A stretch of 47,344 nucleotides of DNA from NCBI GenBank assembly GCA_947501115.1, contig CANMVX010000029.1, positions 1-47,344 of the forward strand, read 5' to 3'. The notes under the pieces were generated by a model that was not told the DNA's origin, did not search any database, and worked only from the letters and a program-made list of their open reading frames with translations. Of the stretch, positions 25,381 to 35,686 are shown in pieces. Every line of letters begins with the position of its first letter. Position 1 is the stretch's first letter. The position numbers and the translations under genes are program-made. The DNA comes from Haliscomenobacteraceae bacterium (GTDB taxonomy: Bacteria; Bacteroidota; Bacteroidia; Chitinophagales; Saprospiraceae).

Positions 25381-26148
25381 TTGGAAACAAATAATGACGG
25401 TTCAATTAGCTTAAATAAATTTATTTCTTCTACGGGGATTTGTTCCCGCAGAGAAGCAGATACCTGGATTTCAGCAGGTAGAGTCACCATAAATAATCTT
25501 CCAACCCAACTGGGAAACAGGGTTTTTCCCGGTGACCTGGTGCATATAGACGGAAAACCCATAAAAGAAAACCCACCCTTACTTTATATTGCTTATCATA
25601 AACCGGTAGGTATTGTATGCACTACCGATCTAAGAGAACCTAAAAATATAATTAGCCAAATCAAACATAATCAACGTCTTTTTCCTATCGGAAGGTTAGA
25701 TAAAGCTTCAAATGGTCTTATTTTTCTTACTAATGACGGAGACATTGTCAATAAGGTGCTTCGGGCTGGAAATAATCATGAAAAAGAATACATCGTATCG
25801 CTAAACAAACCAATTACAGATGTTTTTTTGCAAAAAATGAGAACGGGTATTCCCATTTTAGGGACGGTAACTAAACCTTGTGAAGTAGTTCAAATAGATA
25901 CATTTTCCTTTAAAATAATTCTAACCCAAGGCTTAAACAGACAAATTCGCAGAATGTGTGCTTTCCTGGATTATGAGGTTTATTCCTTAAAAAGAATTCG
26001 GATTATGGACATTACCATTGATGGAATTAAATCTAATACCTGGAGATATTTCACGCCTGCTGAAATGACGAAACTGGAAGATAAATTGCAATTTTCCTCC
26101 AAAACAGCCGAAGCCTCTCTGCCAAAAAAGGAATTTAATAAAGATTAA
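25381..26148 (+). CDS. rluF: RluF-like 23S rRNA pseudouridine synthase
   Basis: About 255 residues of the RsuA/RluB/E/F family. An S4 RNA-binding domain comes first (S-L-N-K-F-I-S-S-T-G-I-C-S-R-R-E-A-D). The catalytic motif is G-R-L-D-K-A-S-N-G-L-I-F-L-T-N-D-G-D, where the Asp is the nucleophile, and L-N-R-Q-I-R-R-M-C follows. Family members convert uridine to pseudouridine in 23S rRNA (RluF modifies U2604 and U2605 in E. coli). I prefer TTG at 25381 as the start, because it gives the normal short N-terminus. An in-frame ATG at 25312 would add 23 unconserved residues and place a perfect hairpin inside the coding region. The 3-prime end overlaps the convergent UspA gene by four bases. Confidence 0.85.
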   Translation: METNNDGSISLNKFISSTGICSRREADTWISAGRVTINNLPTQLGNRVFPGDLVHIDGKPIKENPPLLYIAYHKPVGIVCTTDLREPKNIISQIKHNQRLFPIGRLDKASNGLIFLTNDGDIVNKVLRAGNNHEKEYIVSLNKPITDVFLQKMRTGIPILGTVTKPCEVVQIDTFSFKIILTQGLNRQIRRMCAFLDYEVYSLKRIRIMDITIDGIKSNTWRYFTPAEMTKLEDKLQFSSKTAEASLPKKEFNKD

Positions 26149-26942
26149 TACTTAAAAACTAACATAGGATTTTTTATAGCCCCCGTTATTTCTCTCACAA
26201 GGGAATGCTCCATTAATCTTTCCCAAAAAGATCTTTCGTGAAATGTTACGGCTAACATTACCTCTGGGTATTCGCTTAGAAAATCAAGGATTGCGGGAAA
26301 GGGTTCCCCTTTCAAAATTTTGAAATCCATACCAACCTCCTCATGGTCTTCAGCAAAAGAATGTAATATTTGTTTCATCTTTGCTATGGCCTTGTACTCA
26401 TCTTCGTCCGTTTCTGAAACATGTAAAAGATGTAATCTTATACCTAATATCGAACACCATGGCAGGAGAACGTCTAAGGTTGATATACTTCCTGATGAAA
26501 AATCAGTCGCGTAATAAATAGAAGTAAGTGGCGCCTCATTGGCTTCTTCTGGTATAATAATTACAGGAAAATCGACGCGATCTATTATTTTTTGGGTTGA
26601 CTCTCCCCAAAAAATTCCTTCTAATATTTTCTTCTTCCTCTTTCCAATAATTAATAAAGAGGGGGTGTATTTTTCTGCCAATAGCTCACACTGTTCTACA
26701 ATATTCCCATAGACGAGCTCATGCTGAATTAAATTATCGCTCTTACCTGATTGATTTTTTATATTCTCGTCTGAAAATTTAGATAGTTTTGACCTACTAT
26801 CTTCTTGAAATTCAATCCGGTCTATGGGTTCTACATGTACCAATATTATTTTATAGTTCAATCTTTCAGCAAAGCGCAGCGCAATACCCAAAGCGATCTT
26901 ACTTGAAGGGGTATAGTCTGTAAGGCATAAGATTGTTTTCAT
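26145..26942 (-). CDS. Tandem universal stress protein (UspA family)
   Basis: About 265 residues holding two UspA domains. The first starts M-K-T-I-L-C-L-T-D-Y-T-P-S-S and ends with an ATP-binding-type loop G-K-R-K-K-K-I-L-E-G and the strand F-P-V-I-I-I-P. The second starts S-I-Y-Y-A-T-D-F-S-S-G and ends N-P-M-L-V-F-K-Y. The first domain has the glycine pattern of ATP-binding members; the second is more degenerate. These cytosolic proteins accumulate under stress and bind nucleotides. The start is placed at the ATG at 26940-26942 (M-K-T-I-L); an ATG nine bases upstream is possible. It lies about 30 bases after terC on the same strand and is probably co-transcribed. Confidence 0.88.
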   Translation of the reverse strand: MKTILCLTDYTPSSKIALGIALRFAERLNYKIILVHVEPIDRIEFQEDSRSKLSKFSDENIKNQSGKSDNLIQHELVYGNIVEQCELLAEKYTPSLLIIGKRKKKILEGIFWGESTQKIIDRVDFPVIIIPEEANEAPLTSIYYATDFSSGSISTLDVLLPWCSILGIRLHLLHVSETDEDEYKAIAKMKQILHSFAEDHEEVGMDFKILKGEPFPAILDFLSEYPEVMLAVTFHERSFWERLMEHSLVREITGAIKNPMLVFKY

Positions 26943-26974
26943 GGAACCCATTTCATACCATTAAGATAATCATT

Positions 26975-27928
26975 TTATTCCATTTTTGTCTTATTTTCCT
27001 TCAACATAGATAAAACTACGCCCACTGTTAAAGCGAACACAATAAAGGCTAAAGACAACCAATCTGGTAAATGAAGTTGATGAGAAACCAACATTTTTAT
27101 TCCCACAAATGCCAGTATCGCTACGAGGCTATACTTTAAATACTCAAATTTGTCTATAAAAGCGGCCAGAACGAAGTACAATGAACGCAAACCTAAAATA
27201 GCGAAAATATTTGAGGTGAAAACAATAAATGGATCAGTTGTGATGGCAAAAATAGCTGGAATACTATCGAATGCAAACATTATGTCTGTAGTCTCTACCA
27301 CCATTAAGGCGATAAATAGGGGTGTTGCCACCCAAAGCTTTCCCTCTTTAATAAAAAAATGATCTCCGTGAAATTTCGTCGTCACCGGAAAAAAACGCTT
27401 CACCAGTTTAATGGTCGGATTGTTTTCCGGGTGGATGCTTTCATGGGTTCCTGACTTTAGCATTTTATATGCGGCATACAATAAAATGATACCAAAAATA
27501 TACACAATCCATGTAAAACTTTCCATCAGCACAGCCCCAACGCCTATCATTAATCCTCTAAAGATGATAGCACCTAAAATACCCCAGAATAAAACCCGGT
27601 GCTGGTTCGCTTGCGGTATGTTAAAATAAGAAAAGATGATAGCTATGACAAAAATATTATCAATACTCAGAGATTGTTCGACAAGATAACCTGTTAAATA
27701 AGTTATGACCGCCTCTTTTCCCGTTAACACGTGACTTCCTTGAGGTAGCCAGTTGTTTGTATAGGCAAAGTAAATAAATACGCTGAATAATAAAGACAAA
27801 CTCACCCATAAGCCAGTCCATCTTAAAGCCTCCTTTGTAGTTACATTATGTGGATTCTTATTTAAAACCCCAAGATCTATCCCTAATAAAACAAGGATAA
27901 GTAAAATAAAGCCCGTCCAGATAATCAT
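26975..27928 (-). CDS. TerC/Alx-family integral membrane protein
   Basis: A 317-residue membrane protein with about nine hydrophobic helices. It shows TerC/Alx motifs: L-V-E-Q-S-L-S-I-D-N-I-F-V in an early helix, V-E-T-T-D-I-M-F-A-F-D-S-I-P-A-I-F-A-I-T and F-T-S-N-I-F-A-I-L-G-L-R-S-L-Y-F. The conserved acidic residues within membrane segments suit metal-ion binding; known members handle manganese efflux or metal loading of exported proteins. It is upstream of the UspA gene on the same strand and follows the tRNA-Cys terminator. Confidence 0.9.
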   Translation of the reverse strand: MIIWTGFILLILVLLGIDLGVLNKNPHNVTTKEALRWTGLWVSLSLLFSVFIYFAYTNNWLPQGSHVLTGKEAVITYLTGYLVEQSLSIDNIFVIAIIFSYFNIPQANQHRVLFWGILGAIIFRGLMIGVGAVLMESFTWIVYIFGIILLYAAYKMLKSGTHESIHPENNPTIKLVKRFFPVTTKFHGDHFFIKEGKLWVATPLFIALMVVETTDIMFAFDSIPAIFAITTDPFIVFTSNIFAILGLRSLYFVLAAFIDKFEYLKYSLVAILAFVGIKMLVSHQLHLPDWLSLAFIVFALTVGVVLSMLKENKTKME

Positions 27929-27942
27929 AATTTCAGCTTAAT

Positions 27943-27979
27943 ATTTTAAAAAAAAAAGCCCCTGATTTACTTCAGAGGC
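27943..27979 (-). terminator. Rho-independent terminator after tRNA-Cys
   Basis: On the minus strand GCCTCTGA, a six-base loop and TCAGGGGC form an eight-pair stem (one G-U) at 27958-27979, followed by an unbroken run of about ten T. It lies seven bases after the tRNA 3-prime end. Confidence 0.85.
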
Positions 27980-27985
27980 TTTGTG

Positions 27986-28056
27986 AGGTCGGAGGCGGAT
28001 TCGAACCGTCGTACGAGGTTTTGCAGACCTCTGCCTAGCCACTCGGCCACCCGACC
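27986..28056 (-). tRNA. tRNA-Cys (anticodon GCA)
   Basis: A 71-base cloverleaf on the minus strand. The acceptor stem is GGTCGGG with TCCGACC, and the discriminator base is U, as expected for tRNA-Cys. The anticodon stem is GAGGT/ACCTC with loop CTGCAAA, giving anticodon GCA. The T-loop is GGTTCGAATCC. The CCA end is not encoded. A strong terminator follows at once. Confidence 0.95.
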
Positions 28057-28145
28057 CTATTTTCACATATTTTATATGAAGCGCAAATATACGTGTTTTT
28101 TTATTATTAGACAATACTAATTTGATTATTTAATAAATATAGAGC

Positions 28146-28928
28146 CTAGTTAATTATTTTTTCCTTTTCCCACTTTTTTTCTAATTCTTCCATATTCGTT
28201 CCCCTTACAAACCGATAGGCCATTATAGCCTCTTTTGACACCTTTTTTTCATAATAAACCAAGCCAATGCCTTTGGCATATATTTCCATACCCTCAAATA
28301 ACTGTCCGGTAACCCCCTCGTTTTCCACTTCAATTTTTTCTTTTACCCTAAAAATAATGGCAGGAATTTCTTGTTTATTTAAAGAAAACGTGGTGTCTCC
28401 CATAAATATCCTGTTTTTTATAACGCTATAGGTCGTTGAATCACTGTCATTTGATTTCCATTTTATATAATAAAGAAAAATACCAAACCTATCTTTCACT
28501 ACAAAGGGAAAACTATTTCCAGCCATAATTTCCACCTCGGTTCTTTGCTGTTTATACCCTTTCGTAGCATCGGGCAAGTCATAAATATACAGGTCTTTTA
28601 GTAGCAATCCATTGTGAACTACCTCTTCTTGTACCTGTTGTAAAGGGACCATATAGTTTTCATAAAAAGTACTCGAAAATATTTTTTGTTCCCCTTTTAA
28701 AAAACTCCTGTGATACCAGTAAACACTATCTGTTCCCGTATTTCCTGTTGATTCATAAACATATACTTCTCCATTTGCCAATTTTTCCATTGGGAAATAA
28801 TAACCCCTGATATCTCTTTGATTATTTTCTGAAACACAGGCAGACAGGGTAAAACACCACAGAATATAAGCAGGAACACCTATATAAAACCATGCATTAA
28901 AAGGGTGCTCCCAACGTTTTTTATTCAT
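28146..28928 (-). CDS. Uncharacterised lipoprotein
   Basis: A 260-residue protein of unknown function. A hydrophobic segment (about 14-29) leads to a lipobox L-S-A-C31, so it is probably lipidated at Cys31 and anchored in the inner or outer membrane. The mature part is rich in beta strands with repeated aromatic and acidic residues; features such as G-I-G-L-V-Y-Y-E-K-K and A-Y-R-F-V-R-G resemble Bacteroidota periplasmic lipoproteins I cannot name. It is transcribed divergently from secA. No neighbour suggests a role. Confidence 0.7.
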   Translation of the reverse strand: MNKKRWEHPFNAWFYIGVPAYILWCFTLSACVSENNQRDIRGYYFPMEKLANGEVYVYESTGNTGTDSVYWYHRSFLKGEQKIFSSTFYENYMVPLQQVQEEVVHNGLLLKDLYIYDLPDATKGYKQQRTEVEIMAGNSFPFVVKDRFGIFLYYIKWKSNDSDSTTYSVIKNRIFMGDTTFSLNKQEIPAIIFRVKEKIEVENEGVTGQLFEGMEIYAKGIGLVYYEKKVSKEAIMAYRFVRGTNMEELEKKWEKEKIIN

Positions 28929-28979
28929 TTATTTCCTATTATTTGTTCAGCTTTACAATGACAAATGACTTTTTATGTC

Positions 28980-29009
28980 TTGTAATACCTATAAAAGGTC
29001 GTATATTTG
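28980..29009 (+). promoter_or_regulatory. Consensus Bacteroidota promoter of secA
   Basis: TTG at 28980-28982, a 19-base spacer, then TATATTTG at 29002-29009 match the TTTG-N19-TAnnTTTG primary sigma consensus. Transcription should begin near 29015, about 30 bases before the secA ATG. Confidence 0.8.
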
Positions 29010-29043
29010 CCTACTCACAAAATTAACCTAAATAGGAAATAAA

Positions 29044-32000
29044 ATGTTTGAAAATATAGGCAAGTCTTTGCAAAAATTATTCGGAAGCAAACAGGAAAAA
29101 GATATTCTTAAGTTTAACCCTATCATTGAACAAATTCATCAATTTGGGGACAACTTAAAAAATCTTTCCCATGATGAGCTGAGGCAAAAGACGACAGAAT
29201 TTCGGGAAAGAATTAGCGATTATCTTTCCGATATAGACGACGCTATCGAAAACTTACGTCAACAAACCATTGATTCTGAAGAGCTTTCCGATAAAGAAAA
29301 TCTTTTTCTTGAAATTGATACTTTAAAAAAACAGCGGGATCAGGAACTGGAAGTTATTTTAAATGAGATTCTTCCCGAGGCCTTTGCGGTAGTTAAGGAA
29401 ACGGCTATTCGTTTTAAGAATAATTCTACCCTTTCTGTTACTGCCACCGAACATGATAAAAATCTGGCCGTACAGTCTGGAAAATCGTATGTTTCCATTA
29501 CAGGAAATCAAGCGACCTGGAAAAACCAGTGGACTGCCGCAGGTGGTGCCATTACCTGGGATATGGTGCATTACGATGTTCAGCTCATTGGTGGTATGGT
29601 TCTTCATGAGGGCAAAATTGCTGAAATGGGAACGGGTGAAGGTAAAACTCTTGTAGCGACTTTACCGGCTTATCTGAATGGATTAAGTGGCCTGGGGGTA
29701 CATGTTATTACCGTAAATGACTATTTAGCCCGTCGTGATGCTGAATGGATCGGTCCAATCATGGAATTTCTCCTTTTAACCATCGATTGTATCGATAAAT
29801 ATACCCCTCACTCCGAACAGCGTATTCAAGCTTACAGCTGCGATATAACCTACGGAACAAATAACGAATTTGGTTTCGATTACCTTCGCGATAACATGGT
29901 CCGTACCACTGAAGAAAAAGTTCAGGGCAAACACCATTTCAGTATGGTTGATGAGGTCGATTCAGTTCTTATCGATGATGCGCGAACGCCTCTTATTATT
30001 TCAGGTCCTGTTGGCCCAGCCGCCGAAGATCAGGAATATTTTGAGCTTCGTCCAAGTGTTGAAAAACTGATAAATGAACAGAAAAAACTAGCTAACGAAT
30101 ATCTGATTGAGGCAAAAAAATTATTCGCCGCCGGAGCCATTGGAGTAGAGGAAGGAACTGCAGGTATGGCCCTACTTCGGGCTTATCGTTCGCTCCCAAG
30201 AGCAAGACCTTTGATTAAGTTCCTAAGCGAGGAAGGGGTTCGCGTTTTATTGCAAAAAACCGAGAATCATTACATGCAGGAGCAATCCAAAAACATGCAT
30301 TTGGTCGATGCGCCACTCCTATTTAATATAGATGAAAAAAATAGACAAACCGAACTTACCGAAAAGGGTGTAGAATATTTGTCCACAAATTCCAATGATC
30401 CCAGTTTCTTCATGCTTCCGGATATCGTTTCTGAAATGGTGGAAATTGAAAATCGAAAGGACTTTTCTAAAGAAGATAGTGAAAACGCAAAAACTAAGCT
30501 AGCTCAGGATTATGCCGTTAAAGCGCGCAGAGTCCATACTATAAATCAGCTTTTAAAGGCTTTTACTCTTTTTGAAAAAGACGAGGAATATGTGGTAATG
30601 GAGGGTCAGGTTAAAATTGTCGATGAACAAACCGGACGTATGATGGAAGGTAGAAGATATTCTGACGGTCTTCACCAGGCGCTGGAAGCTAAGGAAAATG
30701 TGAAGATTGGAGAAATTACCCAAACTTACGCCACCGTTACCCTTCAAAACTATTTCCGTATGTACCACAAACTAGCAGGTATGACGGGTACAGCTGAAAC
30801 CGAAGCCAATGAGTTTTGGCAAATTTATAAACTCGATGTCGTTGTTATTCCTACCAATAGACCTATTCAAAGACTTGACCAAGAAGATTTTGTGTTCAAA
30901 ACAAATAGGGAAAAATATAATGCGCTCATAGACCAGATTAGTTTATTAAGCAAAGCCGGTCAGCCAATTCTCGTAGGTACCACTTCTGTTGATATATCTG
31001 AAAAGTTAAGCCGGATGCTCCAGCTTAAAGGTCTAGACCATAATGTACTTAACGCAAAACAACATCAAAGAGAAGCAGAAATTGTTGCTGAAGCAGGTCG
31101 TCCGGGTAAAATTACCATTGCAACCAATATGGCCGGTCGTGGAACAGATATCAAGATAAACGATGAGGTTAAAAAAGCTGGAGGATTAGCTATTATAGGT
31201 ACGGAAAGACACGAGTCGAGGCGAGTTGACAGACAACTTCGTGGACGTTCCGGCCGTCAGGGTGACCCAGGTTCCTCCCAATTTTATGTTTCACTGGAAG
31301 ATAACCTGATGCGACTTTTTCAGTCCGATAGAATTGCTTCTCTTATGGACAAAATGGGCCATAAAGACGGAGAGGTTATTCAACATTCTATGGTTACTAA
31401 ATCTATTGAAAGAGCACAAAAAAAAGTAGAAGAAAACAACTTTGGTATTCGTAAACGCCTTCTGGAATATGATGACGTTATGAATATTCAAAGAGAAGCT
31501 ATATATAAGAAAAGAGATAATGCCCTCTTCGGCGATCGCCTTTCCGTGGATCTTTACAATATGTTTTTCTCTATCATTGAAAATATTGTTCATGACCATA
31601 AAGGCGGAGGTTCTTTCGATACCTTTAGAAGAGACATGCTTAGTTTATTGGGACAGGTTCCAGAGATTTCAGAACATGATTTTCAAAAGAAAAACTCAAA
31701 CCATCTGAGTGAAGAAACTTTCCACCAGTTTCAAGCCTATTATCACAGAAAATCGGAGCACATTCAGGAGGTTCTCTTCGACCACATTAAAAACGTCCAC
31801 GAAACACAAGGTAACCGATTCAAAAGAATCATTGTTCCTTTTACTGACGGAAGGACAAATCCTTACATGATTACCGCTGAGATGGAGGAAGCCTATAACT
31901 CTAAAGGTAAAACCATCATGAGGGACATTGAAAAGGCAGTAACTCTTTCTATCATCGACGAAAAATGGAAAGAACATTTACGAGCGATGGACGAATTAAA

Positions 32001-32373
32001 AGAATCGGTTCAATCTGCTTCTTTCGAACAAAAGGACCCATTGGTTATCTATAAAATGGAGGCCTACAAGCTTTTTGAAAGCCTGGTGATGGAAATAAAT
32101 ACTGACGTTTCTTCTTATCTGGCAAAAGGTACCCTTGTTTTTTCTGACGGTACCACGCTTGAACAAGCAAGAGAAATGAGAGCTATTTCTAATAAAACTA
32201 AAACAAATAAAGACAGAGAACAAGAGGATTTAGCCAGAAGAAAGGCTGCCATGGAGGCCAATCAAAGTAGCGTAAAAGTGGAAACCATACGCCGTCAGGA
32301 ACCTAAAGTAGGTCGTAACGACGCCTGTCCCTGTGGAAGCGGTAAAAAATATAAAAATTGCCACGGACGGTAA
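29044..32373 (+). CDS. secA: Preprotein translocase ATPase SecA
   Basis: The 1109-residue motor of the Sec export pathway, which drives unfolded proteins through SecYEG with ATP. Visible are Walker A G-T-G-E-G-K201-T202, Walker B D303-E-V-D306, [10 protein letters not shown] and [14 protein letters not shown] in the second motor half, and the helical scaffold. A C-terminal SEC-C zinc motif [14 protein letters not shown] binds zinc and SecB or ribosomes in other bacteria. The length is normal for Bacteroidota, which carry extra insertions compared with E. coli (901 residues). It is transcribed alone from a consensus promoter. Its stop lies three bases from the stop of the convergent kynureninase gene. 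Confidence 0.98.
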   Translation: MFENIGKSLQKLFGSKQEKDILKFNPIIEQIHQFGDNLKNLSHDELRQKTTEFRERISDYLSDIDDAIENLRQQTIDSEELSDKENLFLEIDTLKKQRDQELEVILNEILPEAFAVVKETAIRFKNNSTLSVTATEHDKNLAVQSGKSYVSITGNQATWKNQWTAAGGAITWDMVHYDVQLIGGMVLHEGKIAEMGTGEGKTLVATLPAYLNGLSGLGVHVITVNDYLARRDAEWIGPIMEFLLLTIDCIDKYTPHSEQRIQAYSCDITYGTNNEFGFDYLRDNMVRTTEEKVQGKHHFSMVDEVDSVLIDDARTPLIISGPVGPAAEDQEYFELRPSVEKLINEQKKLANEYLIEAKKLFAAGAIGVEEGTAGMALLRAYRSLPRARPLIKFLSEEGVRVLLQKTENHYMQEQSKNMHLVDAPLLFNIDEKNRQTELTEKGVEYLSTNSNDPSFFMLPDIVSEMVEIENRKDFSKEDSENAKTKLAQDYAVKARRVHTINQLLKAFTLFEKDEEYVVMEGQVKIVDEQTGRMMEGRRYSDGLHQALEAKENVKIGEITQTYATVTLQNYFRMYHKLAGMTGTAETEANEFWQIYKLDVVVIPTNRPIQRLDQEDFVFKTNREKYNALIDQISLLSKAGQPILVGTTSVDISEKLSRMLQLKGLDHNVLNAKQHQREAEIVAEAGRPGKITIATNMAGRGTDIKINDEVKKAGGLAIIGTERHESRRVDRQLRGRSGRQGDPGSSQFYVSLEDNLMRLFQSDRIASLMDKMGHKDGEVIQHSMVTKSIERAQKKVEENNFGIRKRLLEYDDVMNIQREAIYKKRDNALFGDRLSVDLYNMFFSIIENIVHDHKGGGSFDTFRRDMLSLLGQVPEISEHDFQKKNSNHLSEETFHQFQAYYHRKSEHIQEVLFDHIKNVHETQGNRFKRIIVPFTDGRTNPYMITAEMEEAYNSKGKTIMRDIEKAVTLSIIDEKWKEHLRAMDELKESVQSASFEQKDPLVIYKMEAYKLFESLVMEINTDVSSYLAKGTLVFSDGTTLEQAREMRAISNKTKTNKDREQEDLARRKAAMEANQSSVKVETIRRQEPKVGRNDACPCGSGKKYKNCHGR

Positions 32374-32376
32374 TAT

Positions 32377-33690
32377 TTACCGCCCGCAAAAGGAAGAAAC
32401 GTAATCAGCAAACTGATAAACTTCTTCAAAAGTATTATACATAGGAGTAGGCGCAACACGGATAACACCCGCTGCGCCTACTCCTTTTTCGGTCAGATTG
32501 TTTTCCCGCCAATCACAAACTACACCTCTTTCCGATAAGTATTGGAAAAGGGCTTTACCCTGATGGTCTGTAAATAAAGATAATTGTGCCCCTCTTGCAG
32601 ACGATTCCCGGGGCGTAATAATCTCAAAAATCCGCTCCTTCGCGGGAATACTATCCAGTAAGTAAGTTAAATAACTGGTCAACATAACACTTTTATTTCT
32701 AAGCCTTTCCATGCCCGCTTGTTGAAATAATGAATGGCTGGCTATAAGTGGAGCAAATGATAAAATGGGTGCATTACTCAGCTGCCATCCTTCTGCCGTT
32801 GGTGTCGCCTGAAATTTTTTCTGCATTAAAAAACGCGTAGCCGCGTTGTAACCGTACCATCCGGCTAATCGTGGAAAAGTAGGATCTGTCGCGTATTTTT
32901 CGTGAATATAAACTCCTCCAATAGCACCTGGCCCACTATTCAGATATTTGTAAGTACACCAAGCCGCAAAATCTACCCCCCATTCATGAAGCTTCAAAGG
33001 CACATTTCCTACTGCATGAGCAAGGTCTAATCCCAAAAAGGCACCCGTTTCATGTGTTACTTTGGAAATTTCAGCCATATCAAGGCACTGACCTGTAAAA
33101 TATTGAATGCCCCCAAACAAAACCAGTGCCGTTCTATCTCCATTTTTTCTAATAAGCTCCTTTATTTTATCTGTGGAAATAAGCGTTTCGCCTTCCACTG
33201 GTGAAACTTCTACGATACTCGTTTCAGGATCAAAACCATGCATTCGAACCTGACTTTCTACTACATATTGATCTGATGGAAAAGCACCGGCTTCCATGAT
33301 AATAAGATGCCTGTCTTTCGTTGGTTTATAAAAACTGGCCATCAACAAATGTAGGTTAACGGTCAACGTATTCATGTGTATAATTTCCTCCTCCTTGGCT
33401 CCCACAATGTCCATAGCAGGGTGAACCACAGCCTTATGGTACTGCGTCCAGGGCCATTCTCCTTTAAAATGTCCTTCTACCCCTAAGTCCCGCCAACGGT
33501 TCATTTCATTTTCAACCAAACCAGCAGCTTCTTTCGGCTGTAGGCCTAAAGAATTACCACAAAAGTAAATGGCATCCTTCCCCTCTTTTTTGGGAATATG
33601 ATATTGATCTCTAAAATTTCTAAGCTCATCCTTCGAATCCATCTCCAGCGCGAATGTCTTATTCCCCTCAAACCTGATTTGATCTGTCAT
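32377..33690 (-). CDS. kynU: Kynureninase
   Basis: A 437-residue PLP enzyme that cleaves L-kynurenine to anthranilate and alanine (or 3-hydroxykynurenine to 3-hydroxyanthranilate). Family markers: Y-F-C-G-N-S-L-G-L-Q-P, N-T-L-T-V-N-L-H-L-L-M, D-L-A-H-A-V-G-N-V-P, and the PLP lysine in C-T-Y-K248-Y-L-N-S-G-P-G. The length is normal. It follows the GH127 gene by 17 bases on the same strand, an odd functional pairing. No other tryptophan-degradation gene is in the window, so the rest of the pathway must lie elsewhere. Confidence 0.95.
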   Translation of the reverse strand: MTDQIRFEGNKTFALEMDSKDELRNFRDQYHIPKKEGKDAIYFCGNSLGLQPKEAAGLVENEMNRWRDLGVEGHFKGEWPWTQYHKAVVHPAMDIVGAKEEEIIHMNTLTVNLHLLMASFYKPTKDRHLIIMEAGAFPSDQYVVESQVRMHGFDPETSIVEVSPVEGETLISTDKIKELIRKNGDRTALVLFGGIQYFTGQCLDMAEISKVTHETGAFLGLDLAHAVGNVPLKLHEWGVDFAAWCTYKYLNSGPGAIGGVYIHEKYATDPTFPRLAGWYGYNAATRFLMQKKFQATPTAEGWQLSNAPILSFAPLIASHSLFQQAGMERLRNKSVMLTSYLTYLLDSIPAKERIFEIITPRESSARGAQLSLFTDHQGKALFQYLSERGVVCDWRENNLTEKGVGAAGVIRVAPTPMYNTFEEVYQFADYVSSFCGR

Positions 33691-33707
33691 TTAAAAATTC
33701 GTTTGCG

Positions 33708-35669
33708 TCAATAATTTACTTTAATATCTTCCATTCTGGTTGGCAGCCACACCTGCATTGGCGTTTGACCTCTGTTACACCAGGAAAAGTAAGGAATGGC
33801 AGTAATATTTTGTTTTGAAGTACTCACATTGAGTCCATCAGCTGATATTTTCACAGAAGGCGCATTGAATTGCAAAGTCATAATACCTCCCAGCATATTT
33901 TTATCAAAAGCAGCCTTAACAGGTTCATTGTCAGGCAATACAAAATGCCATGCTTTTCCCTCATTATCAGTCCCTTCTACACAATAAATGATTGGACCTC
34001 TTTGCAACGCCACTCTGTTATTCGCTGCTTTCACTTCTGGTCTTGCGGTTACTCTTTTTACCTCCATAGGCAATTCAAAAGAAATTTTATCACCCTTACG
34101 CCATTCTCTTTCAATAACAGCATAACCCAATTCCTCTTTATAAGGAACAGACACACCGTTTAGTAAAATGGTTATCTGCTGAGAATTCACCTCTTTAAAC
34201 TGGTATAAATCTCCAGGCACTGCTTGCCCTTTTAACCATCCTGGCAGGCGAATGCGCAAAGCGAAAGAACTATTTTTCGACGGATTCACCTCCAAAGCAA
34301 CCTTTCCGTTCCAGGGATATTCCGTAACCTGACGAAGGTCAACTTTCGTTTGTTGAACCGTTAAAGAAGTTGAACTACCAATAAATAAATTCACATAAAT
34401 ATCTTTCTCAGAAACACCGTAAACATAATCACCCAGGGAGGCAACTAATCTGGCAATATTAGAAGGACAACAAGCGGTACCGAACCATTCTTTTCTAAAA
34501 TGCTGCCCATTTGATGCGAGCGGATTCCCATAAAAAAACCGATCTCCTTCAAAGGACAAGCCATCTAAAGCACTATTGTACAACACTTTTTCCAACACAT
34601 CAATATACTGTGCATTTCCACTTAACGCATTCATTCTCTGATTCCAGAAAACCATACCCACGGAGGCACAGGTTTCGCAATAGGCCTTTTCATTGGGTAG
34701 GTCATAGTCGATACTAAATCCTTCATTACTTCCCGACGAACCAATACCGCCGGTGACATACATATTTCTGTGAACGACGTCTTCCCAAACTGTTTTCATT
34801 GCCTTAAAATATTCGCCATCACCAGTCATAGCGGCAACATCGGCGGCACCGGTATATAAATACATGGCCCTAACGGCGTGACCTGTAATTTGGGTTTGTT
34901 GTTTTACCGGCAATACATCCTGGGCATAAGCAGTGTCCCTCCAATCGGTCCAGGTATAACCCACGGCATGTTTATGGCCTCTTTCTGAGAGGAGCCAATC
35001 TGCCAGATTCAGATATTTCTTATTTCCTGTTGTTTTATATAACTTCACTAAAGCCAGTTCCAATTCCTGATGACCGGTCACCCAATGTCTTTTTCCAGGA
35101 CCAAAAAGAGCGTCAAAATGGTCTGCAAACTTAATAGCCACATCCAATAATTTCCTTTTCCCTGTGGCATTAAAATAGGCGACGCCCGCTTCAATCAAAT
35201 GTCCCCCATTATAATCTTCGTGCATACTCATGTCGCTCCATTTCTTGTCTGGTTCCTTCAATGTGTAAAAAGTATTGATATAACCATCGGATTGCTGGGA
35301 TGCCGCAATTTTATCGATCCAACCATCGGCTCTTTTTTCAATATCGGGATTAGCCTTTACTTTTAGGGAATAGGCGATCGCCTCCAGGGCTTTAAAAACG
35401 TCAGAATCGTCATAAAAAATACCTTCAAAATCTCCTTTGCGCAAACCCGCTGTGATTTCAAAATTTCGAATACGCGGCGTTTTAAATTCTGTTTGATCCA
35501 TACAAACGGGAATAGTAACATCTGCTACTTTTTCCATTCGGGGCTTCCAGAATGCGTCTTCAATAGTAACCTTTGAAAAATTGATATTTTCCAACTTCCT
35601 GGTAACATTTTGACCAAAATGAGGAGTGTAAAAGGCTATAAAGAGAAATAAACCAATGATTTTTCGCAT
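33708..35669 (-). CDS. GH127 glycoside hydrolase (beta-L-arabinofuranosidase type), secreted
   Basis: A 653-residue protein with a signal peptide (1 to about 19). It belongs to glycoside hydrolase family 127. The zinc-thiolate active site of the family is present: E332-T-C334 in the segment Y-C-E-T-C-A, and C400-C401-P-S-N, matching E338/C340 and C417/C418 of Bifidobacterium HypBA1, in which C417 is the nucleophile. Known members release beta-L-arabinofuranose from plant glycans or glycoproteins; exact specificity varies. It lies 17 bases after tsaE and 17 before kynU, an apparent three-gene transcript. No carbohydrate uptake genes are adjacent. Confidence 0.93.
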   Translation of the reverse strand: MRKIIGLFLFIAFYTPHFGQNVTRKLENINFSKVTIEDAFWKPRMEKVADVTIPVCMDQTEFKTPRIRNFEITAGLRKGDFEGIFYDDSDVFKALEAIAYSLKVKANPDIEKRADGWIDKIAASQQSDGYINTFYTLKEPDKKWSDMSMHEDYNGGHLIEAGVAYFNATGKRKLLDVAIKFADHFDALFGPGKRHWVTGHQELELALVKLYKTTGNKKYLNLADWLLSERGHKHAVGYTWTDWRDTAYAQDVLPVKQQTQITGHAVRAMYLYTGAADVAAMTGDGEYFKAMKTVWEDVVHRNMYVTGGIGSSGSNEGFSIDYDLPNEKAYCETCASVGMVFWNQRMNALSGNAQYIDVLEKVLYNSALDGLSFEGDRFFYGNPLASNGQHFRKEWFGTACCPSNIARLVASLGDYVYGVSEKDIYVNLFIGSSTSLTVQQTKVDLRQVTEYPWNGKVALEVNPSKNSSFALRIRLPGWLKGQAVPGDLYQFKEVNSQQITILLNGVSVPYKEELGYAVIEREWRKGDKISFELPMEVKRVTARPEVKAANNRVALQRGPIIYCVEGTDNEGKAWHFVLPDNEPVKAAFDKNMLGGIMTLQFNAPSVKISADGLNVSTSKQNITAIPYFSWCNRGQTPMQVWLPTRMEDIKVNY

Positions 35670-35686
35670 AATGTATTATTTAATTC

